From contig JAZLLG010000065.1 in assembly GCA_045598045.1 (NCBI GenBank), positions 1 through 8,661 of the forward strand: a DNA stretch of 8,661 nt. Direction: 5' to 3'. The translations under genes and the position numbers were made by a program. The first letter of the stretch is position 1, and each line of letters opens with the position of its first letter. The notes under the pieces were generated by a model. That model was given only the letters and a program-made list of their open reading frames with translations, was not told where the DNA came from and searched no databases. This stretch comes from RGIG3528 sp045598045. Lineage in GTDB: Bacteria; Bacillota; Clostridia; Lachnospirales; Lachnospiraceae. Shown in pieces: positions 1 to 5,979 of the stretch.

Positions 1-131
1 GTATGTTCCCCACATCCAGCTTCCTTCAGATTCGAGGTCGCCCTCGACACCCTTGCCTTCGGCTATATCCTTCCCACTACCGGGCGGAATCGGGACTTTA
101 ACCCGTTAGAAACGTGCGCCGCTAGGCGCAC
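1..131 (-). mobile_element. Group II intron, 5' part (domain I), partial
   Basis: Read on the minus strand from 131, the sequence opens with GTGCG, the group II 5' splice-site consensus (GUGYG). It then forms a perfect 7-bp hairpin (GTGCGCC, loop TAGC, GGCGCAC; 131 to 114). Downstream is the GC-rich, purine-rich structured sequence expected of domain I, including a GAAGGAAGC stretch that I associate with bacterial group II introns. No coding region is visible. The reverse transcriptase and domains II-VI would lie to the left, outside the window. The 5' exon ends ...TTTTTTTATG, just past the terminator of the AGCS gene. The GUGYG start and hairpin are seen directly; the family call rests on recalled domain I resemblance. 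Confidence 0.8.
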
Positions 132-132
132 C

Positions 133-177
133 ATAAAAAAAGCGATAGCCATTTTTCACGACTATCGCATTTTTTAT
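133..177 (-). terminator. Intrinsic terminator of the AGCS symporter gene
   Basis: GCGATAG (142-148) pairs perfectly with CTATCGC (162-168). The stem extends through flanking A/T runs to about 16 bp with one mismatch. On the minus strand it ends in a run of seven T (141 to 135), right after the symporter stop codon. A run of six T follows on the plus strand too, so it may work in both directions. A group II intron begins 4 nt after the minus-strand T-run. Confidence 0.88.
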
Positions 178-180
178 GCT

Positions 181-1725
181 TTAGTAGTCTTCACCCGATT
201 CGTCAATAGTCTTCTCCTGTGCTTCCTGAATATCCGCATAGAAGGAAAGCATCGGCTTAAGGTTCTTATCAGGATTCTTCTTAAGCTTACGTTTTCTGTA
301 GTTATTCGTGATGGCCATTACTGTTCCCGACATCGTGATTACACCGATAAGGTTCGGGATTGCCATGAGTCCGTTGAAAGTGTCGGACATGTCAATTGCA
401 AGGTCTGCAGAGAAAGTTGCTCCAACAGGAATCATTATAATAAATACGATTCTGTAAATGAGAATGGACTTTGTTCCGAAGAGGTACTCCCAGGCCTTTG
501 AACCGTAGCAGCTCCATCCGAGAACTGTGGAGAAAGCAAACAAAGTAACAGCAACAGCAATGAAGATACCACCTGCCACGCCAAACTGGTTTGTGAAAGC
601 TTCCGTAGCAAGTCCGAGCTTTGTGTTTCCGGAAAGTGAGGCACCTGTCTCAAGGTCGACAATGCCGGATGTGAGAATTACAAGAGCTGTCATCGTACAT
701 ACAATGATTGTATCCACAAACACTTCAAAAATGCCCCAAAGGCCCTGTGTAACGGGCTCTTTTACGTTTGAAGCGGAGTGAACCATAACAGAAGAACCAA
801 GGCCGGCTTCATTTGAGAATACGCCTCGTTTGAAGCCCCATGTGATGGCCTGCTTGATAACATATCCACCGACGCCGCCGGCTGCTGCTTTAAGTGAAAA
901 AGCATTTTTAAAGATTGAGGCAAATGCCGGACCAACCTGTCCTGCATTCATAATTATGATTATTGCTGCGCCGATAATGTAGAAGATTGCCATAAAAGGA
1001 ACTATCTTTTCATTTGCTTTGGCAACTCGTGTAAGGCCGCCGATAATTACAAGAGCAGCAACAACCATTACAATGCCGCCGATTATGAGGCCGTTAACAG
1101 TTGCATTATCAGTGAATTTAAATACGTTAAGTACGCTTTCCTTTATGGAAACGACCTGTCCCATATTACCGATACCGAAAGATGCAAGAATTGCAAAGCA
1201 GCTGAAAAGGACAGCAAGTACCTTTCCGATTAACTTACATCCCTTTTTGCTTCCGAGGCCGTGCTCAAGGTAGTACATTGCACCACCGCACCATTCACCG
1301 TCTTTGTTCTTGCGGCGGAAGAAAATACCGAGAACATTTTCGGAATAGTTTGTCATCATGCCGAAAATAGCTGCAACCCACATCCAGAAGATGGAGCCCG
1401 TTCCACCGGAAGTGATGGCAAAAGCAATACCTGCTATATTACCCGTGCCGATTGTGGCAGAAAGCGCTGTACAAAGAGACTGGAACTGAGAAATCTGCTT
1501 TTTGTCCTCAGACTTGAAGATGGTTTTTCCGCTCTTCTTAAAAAGCTTTCCGATTGTTTCCTTCCACATGTGGCCGAAATGGGTAAACTGAAAGAAACCT
1601 GTGAGAACAGTCATAAGGATGCCTGTACCTACCAGAAGGATAAGTGCGGGGATTCCCCAGACTACATCGTTTACGGCGCCGTTTACTTTGGCTGCCGTTT
1701 CAGCGAGTAAAAAAAATGGTGACAT
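181..1725 (-). CDS. Sodium:alanine/glycine symporter (AGCS family)
   Basis: A membrane transporter of 514 residues that takes up a small neutral amino acid (alanine or glycine) with Na+. AGCS family motifs are clear: ATIGTGNIAGIA at about residues 90-101 and FSNEAGLGSS at 303-312. About ten or eleven hydrophobic segments are followed by a basic and then acidic cytoplasmic tail. The length is normal for the family. I chose the ATG at 1725 because AAGGAGG (1738-1732) lies 6 nt upstream. The frame stays open to an ATG at 1782, but that extension has no ribosome site and falls in the riboswitch leader. The gene has its own promoter (1995-2022), a tandem glycine riboswitch (1818-1978) and a terminator (133-177), so it is a single-gene unit. 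The riboswitch makes glycine the likeliest substrate; that is inference. Confidence 0.93.
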   Translation of the reverse strand: MSPFFLLAETAAKVNGAVNDVVWGIPALILLVGTGILMTVLTGFFQFTHFGHMWKETIGKLFKKSGKTIFKSEDKKQISQFQSLCTALSATIGTGNIAGIAFAITSGGTGSIFWMWVAAIFGMMTNYSENVLGIFFRRKNKDGEWCGGAMYYLEHGLGSKKGCKLIGKVLAVLFSCFAILASFGIGNMGQVVSIKESVLNVFKFTDNATVNGLIIGGIVMVVAALVIIGGLTRVAKANEKIVPFMAIFYIIGAAIIIIMNAGQVGPAFASIFKNAFSLKAAAGGVGGYVIKQAITWGFKRGVFSNEAGLGSSVMVHSASNVKEPVTQGLWGIFEVFVDTIIVCTMTALVILTSGIVDLETGASLSGNTKLGLATEAFTNQFGVAGGIFIAVAVTLFAFSTVLGWSCYGSKAWEYLFGTKSILIYRIVFIIMIPVGATFSADLAIDMSDTFNGLMAIPNLIGVITMSGTVMAITNNYRKRKLKKNPDKNLKPMLSFYADIQEAQEKTIDESGEDY

Positions 1726-1788
1726 ATGCGTCCTCCTTACCTGGCATAAAGCCCGTTTAATGGATTTGCTATATGTGCACACACACCG

Positions 1789-1830
1789 AAAAAAGAAAAA
1801 AGACTATAAGAAAAACTACTCCGTCCTTTT
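1789..1830 (-). promoter_or_regulatory. Possible riboswitch expression platform (alternative U-rich hairpin)
   Basis: Between aptamer 2 and the symporter ribosome site the RNA carries two U-runs separated by one C (minus 1801-1789). AAAAGGAC at the 3' edge of aptamer 2 (minus 1830-1823) can pair with GUCUUUUU (1804-1797) over 8 bp, one of them a G-U. This pairing would break the conserved aptamer 2 core and leave a weak stem followed by U residues, a possible glycine-sensitive terminator. The stem is A-U rich with an 18-nt loop, so this is tentative. I saw no clear sequestration of the ribosome site. Confidence 0.3.
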
Positions 1831-1978
1831 GCCTGAGAGATTTCGGCTTTCGCCGTTGCACCTTCGGCCCTCGCCATATGCGAGCTTCTCCGGAGTGCTA
1901 TCCGTCATCAGTATTTTTACCTGAGAGTGTTATTCCTTCGGTGGCACAAAGCACTTTCCTGATGGCTTCATTTAGCAC
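1818..1978 (-). promoter_or_regulatory. Tandem glycine riboswitch (gcvT-type, two aptamers)
   Basis: Two aptamers lie in tandem in the leader of the AGCS symporter. Aptamer 1 has P1 CATCAG/CTGATG, the core CACCGAAGGA, and ACTCTCAGGT. Aptamer 2 has P1 ACTCCG/CGGAGT (1896-1891 with 1823-1818), the core GCCGAAGGTGCAA, and CTCTCAGGCAAAAGGAC (1839-1823). These are hallmark glycine riboswitch sequences. A leader segment GTGCTA (1978-1973) is complementary to TAGCAC in the linker between aptamers (1900-1895), matching the P0 leader-linker helix known for tandem glycine riboswitches. Whether glycine turns expression on or off cannot be read safely; many transporter-linked glycine riboswitches are thought to be off-switches. 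Confidence 0.93.
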
Positions 1979-1994
1979 AAATAACTTATTGGGT

Positions 1995-2022
1995 ATTATA
2001 CTATGTTTGCATTATTATGCAA
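1995..2022 (-). promoter_or_regulatory. SigA promoter of the riboswitch-AGCS transcript
   Basis: The -35 is TTGCAT (2022-2017) and the -10 is a perfect TATAAT (2000-1995), with a 16-bp spacer. Transcription would begin near 1988, about 10 nt ahead of the riboswitch P0 strand. The -35 is half of a perfect inverted repeat, TTGCAT-AATA-ATGCAA (2022-2007), which could be an operator. Confidence 0.75.
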
Positions 2023-2047
2023 GTGGAAATTTCATTTCATAAATAAT

Positions 2048-2114
2048 TGTCACAAGAAGTGTCGTAGCTAAAGCCAAAGTGACACCCCTTGTGACAGAAG
2101 AACCGTCCACGGTT
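2048..2114. repeat. REP-like palindromic intergenic element
   Basis: A long imperfect hairpin spans 2048-2096. TGTCACAAG (2048-2056) pairs with CTTGTGACA (2088-2096); after a 2x2 internal loop GTGTC (2059-2063) pairs with GACAC (2081-2085), with a 17-nt apical loop. A second palindrome, AACCGT-CC-ACGGTT (2101-2114), follows at once and overlaps the stop codon of the SSS gene. Neither has a proper T-run on the minus strand, so termination is doubtful. From memory, GTGACA and AACCGTCC-type palindromes recur between genes in Firmicutes; a dispersed repeat is therefore likely, but copy number cannot be seen here. Confidence 0.5.
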
Positions 2115-3642
2115 AAATTGTTGCGTCGTTTTCCGCTTTCTTTCTTCTCTTTATATCCGTAAAGCATTCATCAACAACCTTTTCCTCAAGCTTAGGAGTA
2201 ATAAGGCTTACAAGAGGAACGATAACAAGGCCTGCAACCATTGTTAATGCACCTGCGTTGATGGAAGAAGGAATCCACTTGAAAATCATGTTGGCAATTG
2301 TGAAAGCAACACCAAAGATGAAGCTCGCCCATACAGATGCCTTTGTAACCTTTCCGGAGTACAAACCATAGAGGAAAGGTGCAAGGAATGCACCTGCAAG
2401 TGCGCCCCATGATACGCCCATAAGCTGAGCAATGAACATAGGCGGATTCAAAGCAAGCGCAACGGAGAGAATGATGAAGAAAGCAACAAGTATTCTCATA
2501 ACAACAACGGATCTCTTCTCTGTGAATTTGTTCTTAAATGCCTCTTTAAGAAGGTCAAGCGTAAGTGTAGAGCTTGATGTAAGTACGAGCGAAGAGAGTG
2601 TTGACATCGATGCCGAAAGCACGAGCACCACAACGATACCGATGAGTATATCAGGAAGCGAAGAAAGCATCGTAGGGATAATTGTATCAAATGCAACTGT
2701 GCCGTCTGCCTTGTAAATGGCATCACAGTCAAAAAGTCTGCCGAAACCGCCGAGGAAGTAACATCCGCCCGCAATTACGATTGCAAAGGCTGTGGAAACG
2801 ATGGTACCTGTTTTTACGGAGCGGACATCCTTAATTGCATAGAACTTGTGAACCATCTGAGGAAGGCCCCATGTTCCGAGAGATGTGAGAATAATTACGC
2901 CAAAGAGGCTTAACGGATCGGGTCCGAACATGCTTGTGAAAAGCCCTTCGCTGCCTTTAAGCGACTCTACGGCAACATCATCCGCATTGATAAGTGAAAG
3001 CTCTTTTACCGCATTCAGGAAACCGCCCTTGCCATTGAGAACAGCTACAATAACCGCAATGATACCGAAAATCATGATAATGCCCTGAATGAAATCGTTC
3101 CAAGCTGTTGCCATGTAACCGCCAAGAATTACATAAAGACCGGTGAGAACAGCCATGACAATTATGCATACCTTATAGTCGATATTGAAAGCCATTCCGA
3201 AAAGTCTGGAGAGGCCGTTGTAAACAGAAGCTGTGTAAGGAACAAGGAAAATGAAAGTAATGGCTGAAGCAACAATTTTCAATGCTTTTGAGTCAAATCT
3301 CTTTCCAAAGAAATCCGGCATTGTTTTTGCGTCCAATGTCTGAGACATTTTTCTTGTTCTTCTGCCGAGAACAAGCCATGCAAAAAGGCTTCCGATTACT
3401 GCATTTCCAATACCGATCCATGTTGTTGAAAGTCCGAACTTCCAACCGAACTGGCCTGCATATCCGATAAATACAACTGAAGAGAAATAGGCTGTTCCGT
3501 ACGCAAAGGCTGTAAGCCAAGGCCCTACGGACCTGCCGCCGAGTACGAAACCATTAACGTCGGTTGCAGACTTTCTTGCCACAAAACCGACAGCAATCAT
3601 TACTGAAAAGAATAAAACCAGTAAAACAATTTTGATAACCAT
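2113..3642 (-). CDS. Sodium:solute symporter (SSS family), substrate unknown
   Basis: A membrane protein of 509 residues of the sodium:solute symporter family (PutP/PanF relatives), with about 13 hydrophobic segments. Supporting motifs are GGYMATAWNDFIQG at about 174-187, typical of SSS proteins; LGTWGLPQMVHKFYA in the middle; and the Ser-rich SASMSTLSS at 343-351, in the region that holds Na+ ligands in this family. I chose ATG 3642, preceded by AAAGAGGT, rather than an in-frame ATG at 3744, which lies upstream of the predicted start of transcription. The gene has its own strong promoter and three operator-like sites in its leader. The substrate cannot be assigned. The glycerate kinase gene just upstream makes a small organic acid thinkable, but that is only context. 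Confidence 0.9.
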   Translation of the reverse strand: MVIKIVLLVLFFSVMIAVGFVARKSATDVNGFVLGGRSVGPWLTAFAYGTAYFSSVVFIGYAGQFGWKFGLSTTWIGIGNAVIGSLFAWLVLGRRTRKMSQTLDAKTMPDFFGKRFDSKALKIVASAITFIFLVPYTASVYNGLSRLFGMAFNIDYKVCIIVMAVLTGLYVILGGYMATAWNDFIQGIIMIFGIIAVIVAVLNGKGGFLNAVKELSLINADDVAVESLKGSEGLFTSMFGPDPLSLFGVIILTSLGTWGLPQMVHKFYAIKDVRSVKTGTIVSTAFAIVIAGGCYFLGGFGRLFDCDAIYKADGTVAFDTIIPTMLSSLPDILIGIVVVLVLSASMSTLSSLVLTSSSTLTLDLLKEAFKNKFTEKRSVVVMRILVAFFIILSVALALNPPMFIAQLMGVSWGALAGAFLAPFLYGLYSGKVTKASVWASFIFGVAFTIANMIFKWIPSSINAGALTMVAGLVIVPLVSLITPKLEEKVVDECFTDIKRRKKAENDATI

Positions 3643-3683
3643 TTTGATACCTCTTTCATCAGTTGATACGTTTTTGATATTCT

Positions 3684-3723
3684 GCTTTAAAGCGCAACGC
3701 TTTAAACCGTTACGCTTTAAAGC
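3684..3723 (-). promoter_or_regulatory. Three-copy GCTTTAAAGC operator array
   Basis: The 10-bp palindrome GCTTTAAAGC occurs at 3684-3693 and 3714-3723, with a near copy GCTTTAAACC at 3699-3708, so starts are exactly 15 bp apart. The region can also be read as two overlapping 21-bp inverted repeats with arms TTTAAAGCG/CGCTTTAAA (3686-3706, perfect) and TTTAAACCG/CGCTTTAAA (3701-3721, one mismatch). The array begins about 3 nt after the predicted transcription start of the SSS gene, where a bound protein would block transcription. The regulator is not in the window. The AAAGCG/CGCTTT half-sites faintly recall LacI-family operators, but this is not an identification. Confidence 0.65.
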
Positions 3724-3732
3724 GATGAAGCA

Positions 3733-3760
3733 ATTATACATCAAAAAAAAAGAAAGTCAA
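3733..3760 (-). promoter_or_regulatory. SigA promoter of the SSS symporter gene
   Basis: The -35 is TTGACT (3760-3755) and the -10 is TATAAT (3738-3733), with a 16-bp spacer that is mostly T. The predicted start is near 3726. The -35 and spacer lie inside the terminator of the preceding glycerate kinase gene, and the operator array follows directly downstream. Confidence 0.82.
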
Positions 3761-3782
3761 CAGGAAAATCAACTTTCTTTTT
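3743..3782 (-). terminator. Intrinsic terminator of the yhhN-glycerate kinase operon
   Basis: On the minus strand AAAAAGAAAGT (3782-3772) pairs with ACTTTCTTTTT (3757-3747) around a 14-nt loop, and the T-run continues to 3743. It begins 6 nt after the glycerate kinase stop codon. The stem is A-T rich and thus only moderately stable. It overlaps the next gene's promoter. Confidence 0.7.
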
Positions 3783-3787
3783 ATGAA

Positions 3788-5035
3788 TTATTTTCTGTTT
3801 ATGAGAACGACCGATATATCATTAACGTTCGTTCCTGTCGGACCGGTAAATATCAGACCGTCACAAACCTTAAGCGCATTGTATGCATCGTTGTTTTCAA
3901 GCATTGCGTCTACATCAATCCCGGCTTTCACAAGCTTTTCAAGCGTATGCTCGTCAACATACCCCCCGGCTGCATCCGTAGGCCCATCGGTGCCGTCGCT
4001 CCCTACTGAAAAAATGCATGTGTCCTTGCATGCGGAAAGCCGCTTTGCCGCTGCCAGAGCGAGTTCCTGATTTCTTCCGCCCATCCCGGTTCCCTTAAGA
4101 TGAACAACGGTTTCTCCACCGGCAATATATGCCAATGACTTTTCTGTCGTTTGATTATTCTCAGCAAGGTCCGCAAGAAATCTTCCCGCGTCGGAGGCTT
4201 CCGAATCAAGTGAATCGGTCACTATTGTTGCAGAGTATCCGAGCGCTTCGGCTTCCTCCGCTGCCGCCTTGCAAAACTCTTTGACGCTCCCGCTAACGGT
4301 TACAAAGGAATTTGTAAGCTGCTTTGGCGTCTCCGTCAAAAGAGCCTTCTGTGCCTTTTCGGATAAATTCAGACCATACTTATTTACAACATCAAATGCA
4401 TCTGAGGAACAGGTTGTGTCGGCAACCGTAGGACCGGACGCAATCATATCCACCGCATCCCCCACCACATCCGAAAGAATACATGAGAAAATCTTTGCAG
4501 GCATGCATTTTTCCGCAAAACGTCCGCCTTTCACAAGAGACAGATGTTTTCTTACGGTATTGATTTCATTAATGTCGGCTCCACAGGCAAGAAGCTGCCT
4601 TGTAATATCCTGCAGTTCTTCGAGAGAGACAGCCGGCTTTTCAAAAAGGGCCGAACCGCCGCCGGACAGAAGAAACAGAACTCTGTCTTCCGAAGAGAGG
4701 TTTGAAACAAGCTTAAGCGCCGTTTCCGCACCAAGCAAACTGTTTTCATCGGGATTCGGATGCCCTGCTTCAATAAAACGTATTCCTTTCAGAGCATGTA
4801 TCGCATGCCCGTATTTTGTAACAACAAGCCCTTCGGAAATCTTTTCCCCGAGAATGGAAGCTGCCGTCTCGGCCATTTTCCACCCGGCCTTTCCTACGGA
4901 GATAAGAATCAGCCTGCCGTTTGTATCGGAAAAGTCTTTAAATGCTTCGGATTCAAGTGCACTTCGTACCGAAGTATCGGGTAAAACACGCTTTATCGCG
5001 TTTTCGATTATTTTGTCAGCATCTTTTTTTATCAT
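3788..5035 (-). CDS. Glycerate 2-kinase (MOFRL family)
   Basis: A cytoplasmic kinase of 415 residues that phosphorylates D-glycerate with ATP; members of this class (GckA/TtuD/GLYCTK type) give 2-phosphoglycerate, which enters lower glycolysis. The N-terminal domain has the glycine-rich LSGGGSALFEKP at about 123-134 and NTVRKHLSLVKGGR near 160. The C-terminal MOFRL domain has GGETVVHLKGTGMGGRNQE from residue 306 and GSDGTDGPTDAAGG around 345-358. The length is normal. ATG 5035 overlaps the yhhN stop codon (ATGA), so translation is probably coupled; AGGG about 8 nt upstream is a weak ribosome site. Its neighbour transports an unknown solute, and the AGCS gene handles glycine or alanine, so a link to glycine/serine/glyoxylate metabolism is possible but inferred. 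Confidence 0.92.
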   Translation of the reverse strand: MIKKDADKIIENAIKRVLPDTSVRSALESEAFKDFSDTNGRLILISVGKAGWKMAETAASILGEKISEGLVVTKYGHAIHALKGIRFIEAGHPNPDENSLLGAETALKLVSNLSSEDRVLFLLSGGGSALFEKPAVSLEELQDITRQLLACGADINEINTVRKHLSLVKGGRFAEKCMPAKIFSCILSDVVGDAVDMIASGPTVADTTCSSDAFDVVNKYGLNLSEKAQKALLTETPKQLTNSFVTVSGSVKEFCKAAAEEAEALGYSATIVTDSLDSEASDAGRFLADLAENNQTTEKSLAYIAGGETVVHLKGTGMGGRNQELALAAAKRLSACKDTCIFSVGSDGTDGPTDAAGGYVDEHTLEKLVKAGIDVDAMLENNDAYNALKVCDGLIFTGPTGTNVNDISVVLINRK

Positions 5036-5784
5036 TTAAAAAGCCCTAAAAGATTGGAAAAGAACGGTTTAAAAACATTGTTGCCGGCCAAAATCGAAGT
5101 GCAGTAGGCAATCAGAAGCTGTCCGATGTAGTAGAGAATGAGGTTTGTTGCCCTAAGACTCTTACGCTGTTTTTTACCGAAGTTATTGTAAATCATGATG
5201 AAATCACTGACTACGAAAAGAAGTGCTCCGATCAGGAAAACTATTGAAACGTCGTTATACGAAGCTTCCTCGATTACTATTCCCTTTACGAAGCCGGCAA
5301 GTGCCGTGGAGAACATCGCAATTACAACAACGAGATATACATATCCGAAAACCTTAAACCCCGTCGAAGGAGGCGTAACCTTTTTCATAAGTGCAGGAAT
5401 ACTTGCCGCGGAAATAAGCGCTGTTGCAAGAACCGCAAAAAGAATTATTCCCTCGTTTATGTTGAACAGAGCGATTATATAAAACACGTGACCGGTAAGA
5501 AACGTAAGAATACCGAGTGCAAAGCTTATCTTGCTTGCCTTTCCTTCAAAGCAGTTTTTAAGATCAAGAAAAACGTCCCCGAACAAACCTAATATAAGTC
5601 CGATTACAATCAGCCTGCTGATTGGGGATTTATCTATTGAATAACCAAGGATTCCGATTATTACAAAAGCCAATGATGCAACTCCCTTAAGCACCGTAGC
5701 CGACACCCATTTTTCGTTAAGTTCCTGTCGGATAAAAATTAAGTCTATAAACAGTCCCACCAAACAAACATCAAGTAAAAGCAT
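5032..5784 (-). CDS. YhhN family membrane protein (lysoplasmalogenase-like)
   Basis: An integral membrane protein of 250 residues with about eight hydrophobic segments. It matches the YhhN/TMEM86 family: LGLFGDVFLDL near residue 90, FALGILTFLTGHVFYIIALF near 100-115, GALLFVVSDFIMIYNNF near 190, and a late YYIGQLLIAYCTS. Characterised relatives hydrolyse the vinyl-ether bond of lysoplasmalogens. Plasmalogens are found in many anaerobic clostridia, which fits, but activity is not proven for most bacterial members. ATG 5784 is preceded by the strong AAGGAGG/GAGGAGG site. It is the first gene of an operon with glycerate kinase, overlapping it by 4 nt. A promoter and a stem-loop at the start of the mRNA lie upstream. 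Confidence 0.85.
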   Translation of the reverse strand: MLLLDVCLVGLFIDLIFIRQELNEKWVSATVLKGVASLAFVIIGILGYSIDKSPISRLIVIGLILGLFGDVFLDLKNCFEGKASKISFALGILTFLTGHVFYIIALFNINEGIILFAVLATALISAASIPALMKKVTPPSTGFKVFGYVYLVVVIAMFSTALAGFVKGIVIEEASYNDVSIVFLIGALLFVVSDFIMIYNNFGKKQRKSLRATNLILYYIGQLLIAYCTSILAGNNVFKPFFSNLLGLFK

Positions 5785-5816
5785 GATAGTCCTCCTCCTT
5801 TATGCTGCCATTTTCC

Positions 5817-5839
5817 TAAGACCGTTAATCACGGTCTTA
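5817..5839 (-). promoter_or_regulatory. Stem-loop or operator at the 5' end of yhhN mRNA
   Basis: TAAGACCGT (5817-5825) and ACGGTCTTA (5831-5839) form a perfect 9-bp inverted repeat around TAATC. It starts 2-3 nt after the predicted start of transcription. There is no T-run after it, so it is not a terminator. It could be a 5' mRNA-stabilising hairpin or a repressor site. The repeat is seen directly; the role is inferred. Confidence 0.55.
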
Positions 5840-5847
5840 CGAATCAG

Positions 5848-5876
5848 ATTATATTCCTTATTTTGTCCGTAAGCAA
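5848..5876 (-). promoter_or_regulatory. SigA promoter of the yhhN-glycerate kinase operon
   Basis: The -35 is TTGCTT (5876-5871) and the -10 is a perfect TATAAT (5853-5848), with a 17-bp spacer. The predicted start is near 5841. It diverges from the kinase promoter. Confidence 0.75.
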
Positions 5877-5919
5877 CTTGTCCTGCGGCAAAGACACGGC
5901 TTTTTTTATTTCGATTTTA

Positions 5920-5948
5920 TTGAAATGATGCAAAAACACATATATACT
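5920..5948 (+). promoter_or_regulatory. SigA promoter of the hybrid sensor kinase gene
   Basis: The -35 is TTGAAA (5920-5925) and the -10 is TATACT (5943-5948), with a 17-bp spacer. Transcription would start near 5955, leaving only about 25 nt before the ATG at 5980, with no clear ribosome site in between. Confidence 0.65.
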
Positions 5949-5979
5949 CCTATTATCAAATAAAGTGCGAGCGTGTCTT

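Noticed and set aside
1261..1710. 149-codon plus-strand open frame
   Set aside because: Shadow of the AGCS symporter gene; Cys-rich nonsense translation.
1726..1782. 19-residue N-terminal extension of the AGCS protein
   Set aside because: It would begin in the riboswitch expression region without a ribosome site, while ATG 1725 has an ideal AAGGAGG at 6 nt.
3644..3679. Three TTGATA repeats in the SSS leader
   Set aside because: Uneven spacing (19 and 11 bp) in A/T-rich DNA; probably chance.
3643..3744. 34-residue N-terminal extension of the SSS protein
   Set aside because: Its ATG at 3744 is upstream of the predicted transcription start and covers the -10 box and operators; ATG 3642 has its own ribosome site.
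4269..5039. 256-codon plus-strand open frame
   Set aside because: It lies fully antisense to the glycerate kinase gene, whose family motifs are unmistakable. Its composition is Ser/Pro-rich with no recognisable domain and it has no ribosome site.
5881..5910. GC-rich stretch followed by seven T as a plus-strand terminator
   Set aside because: No convincing stem forms (the CGGC copies are direct, not inverted), and no plus-strand gene lies upstream to be terminated.
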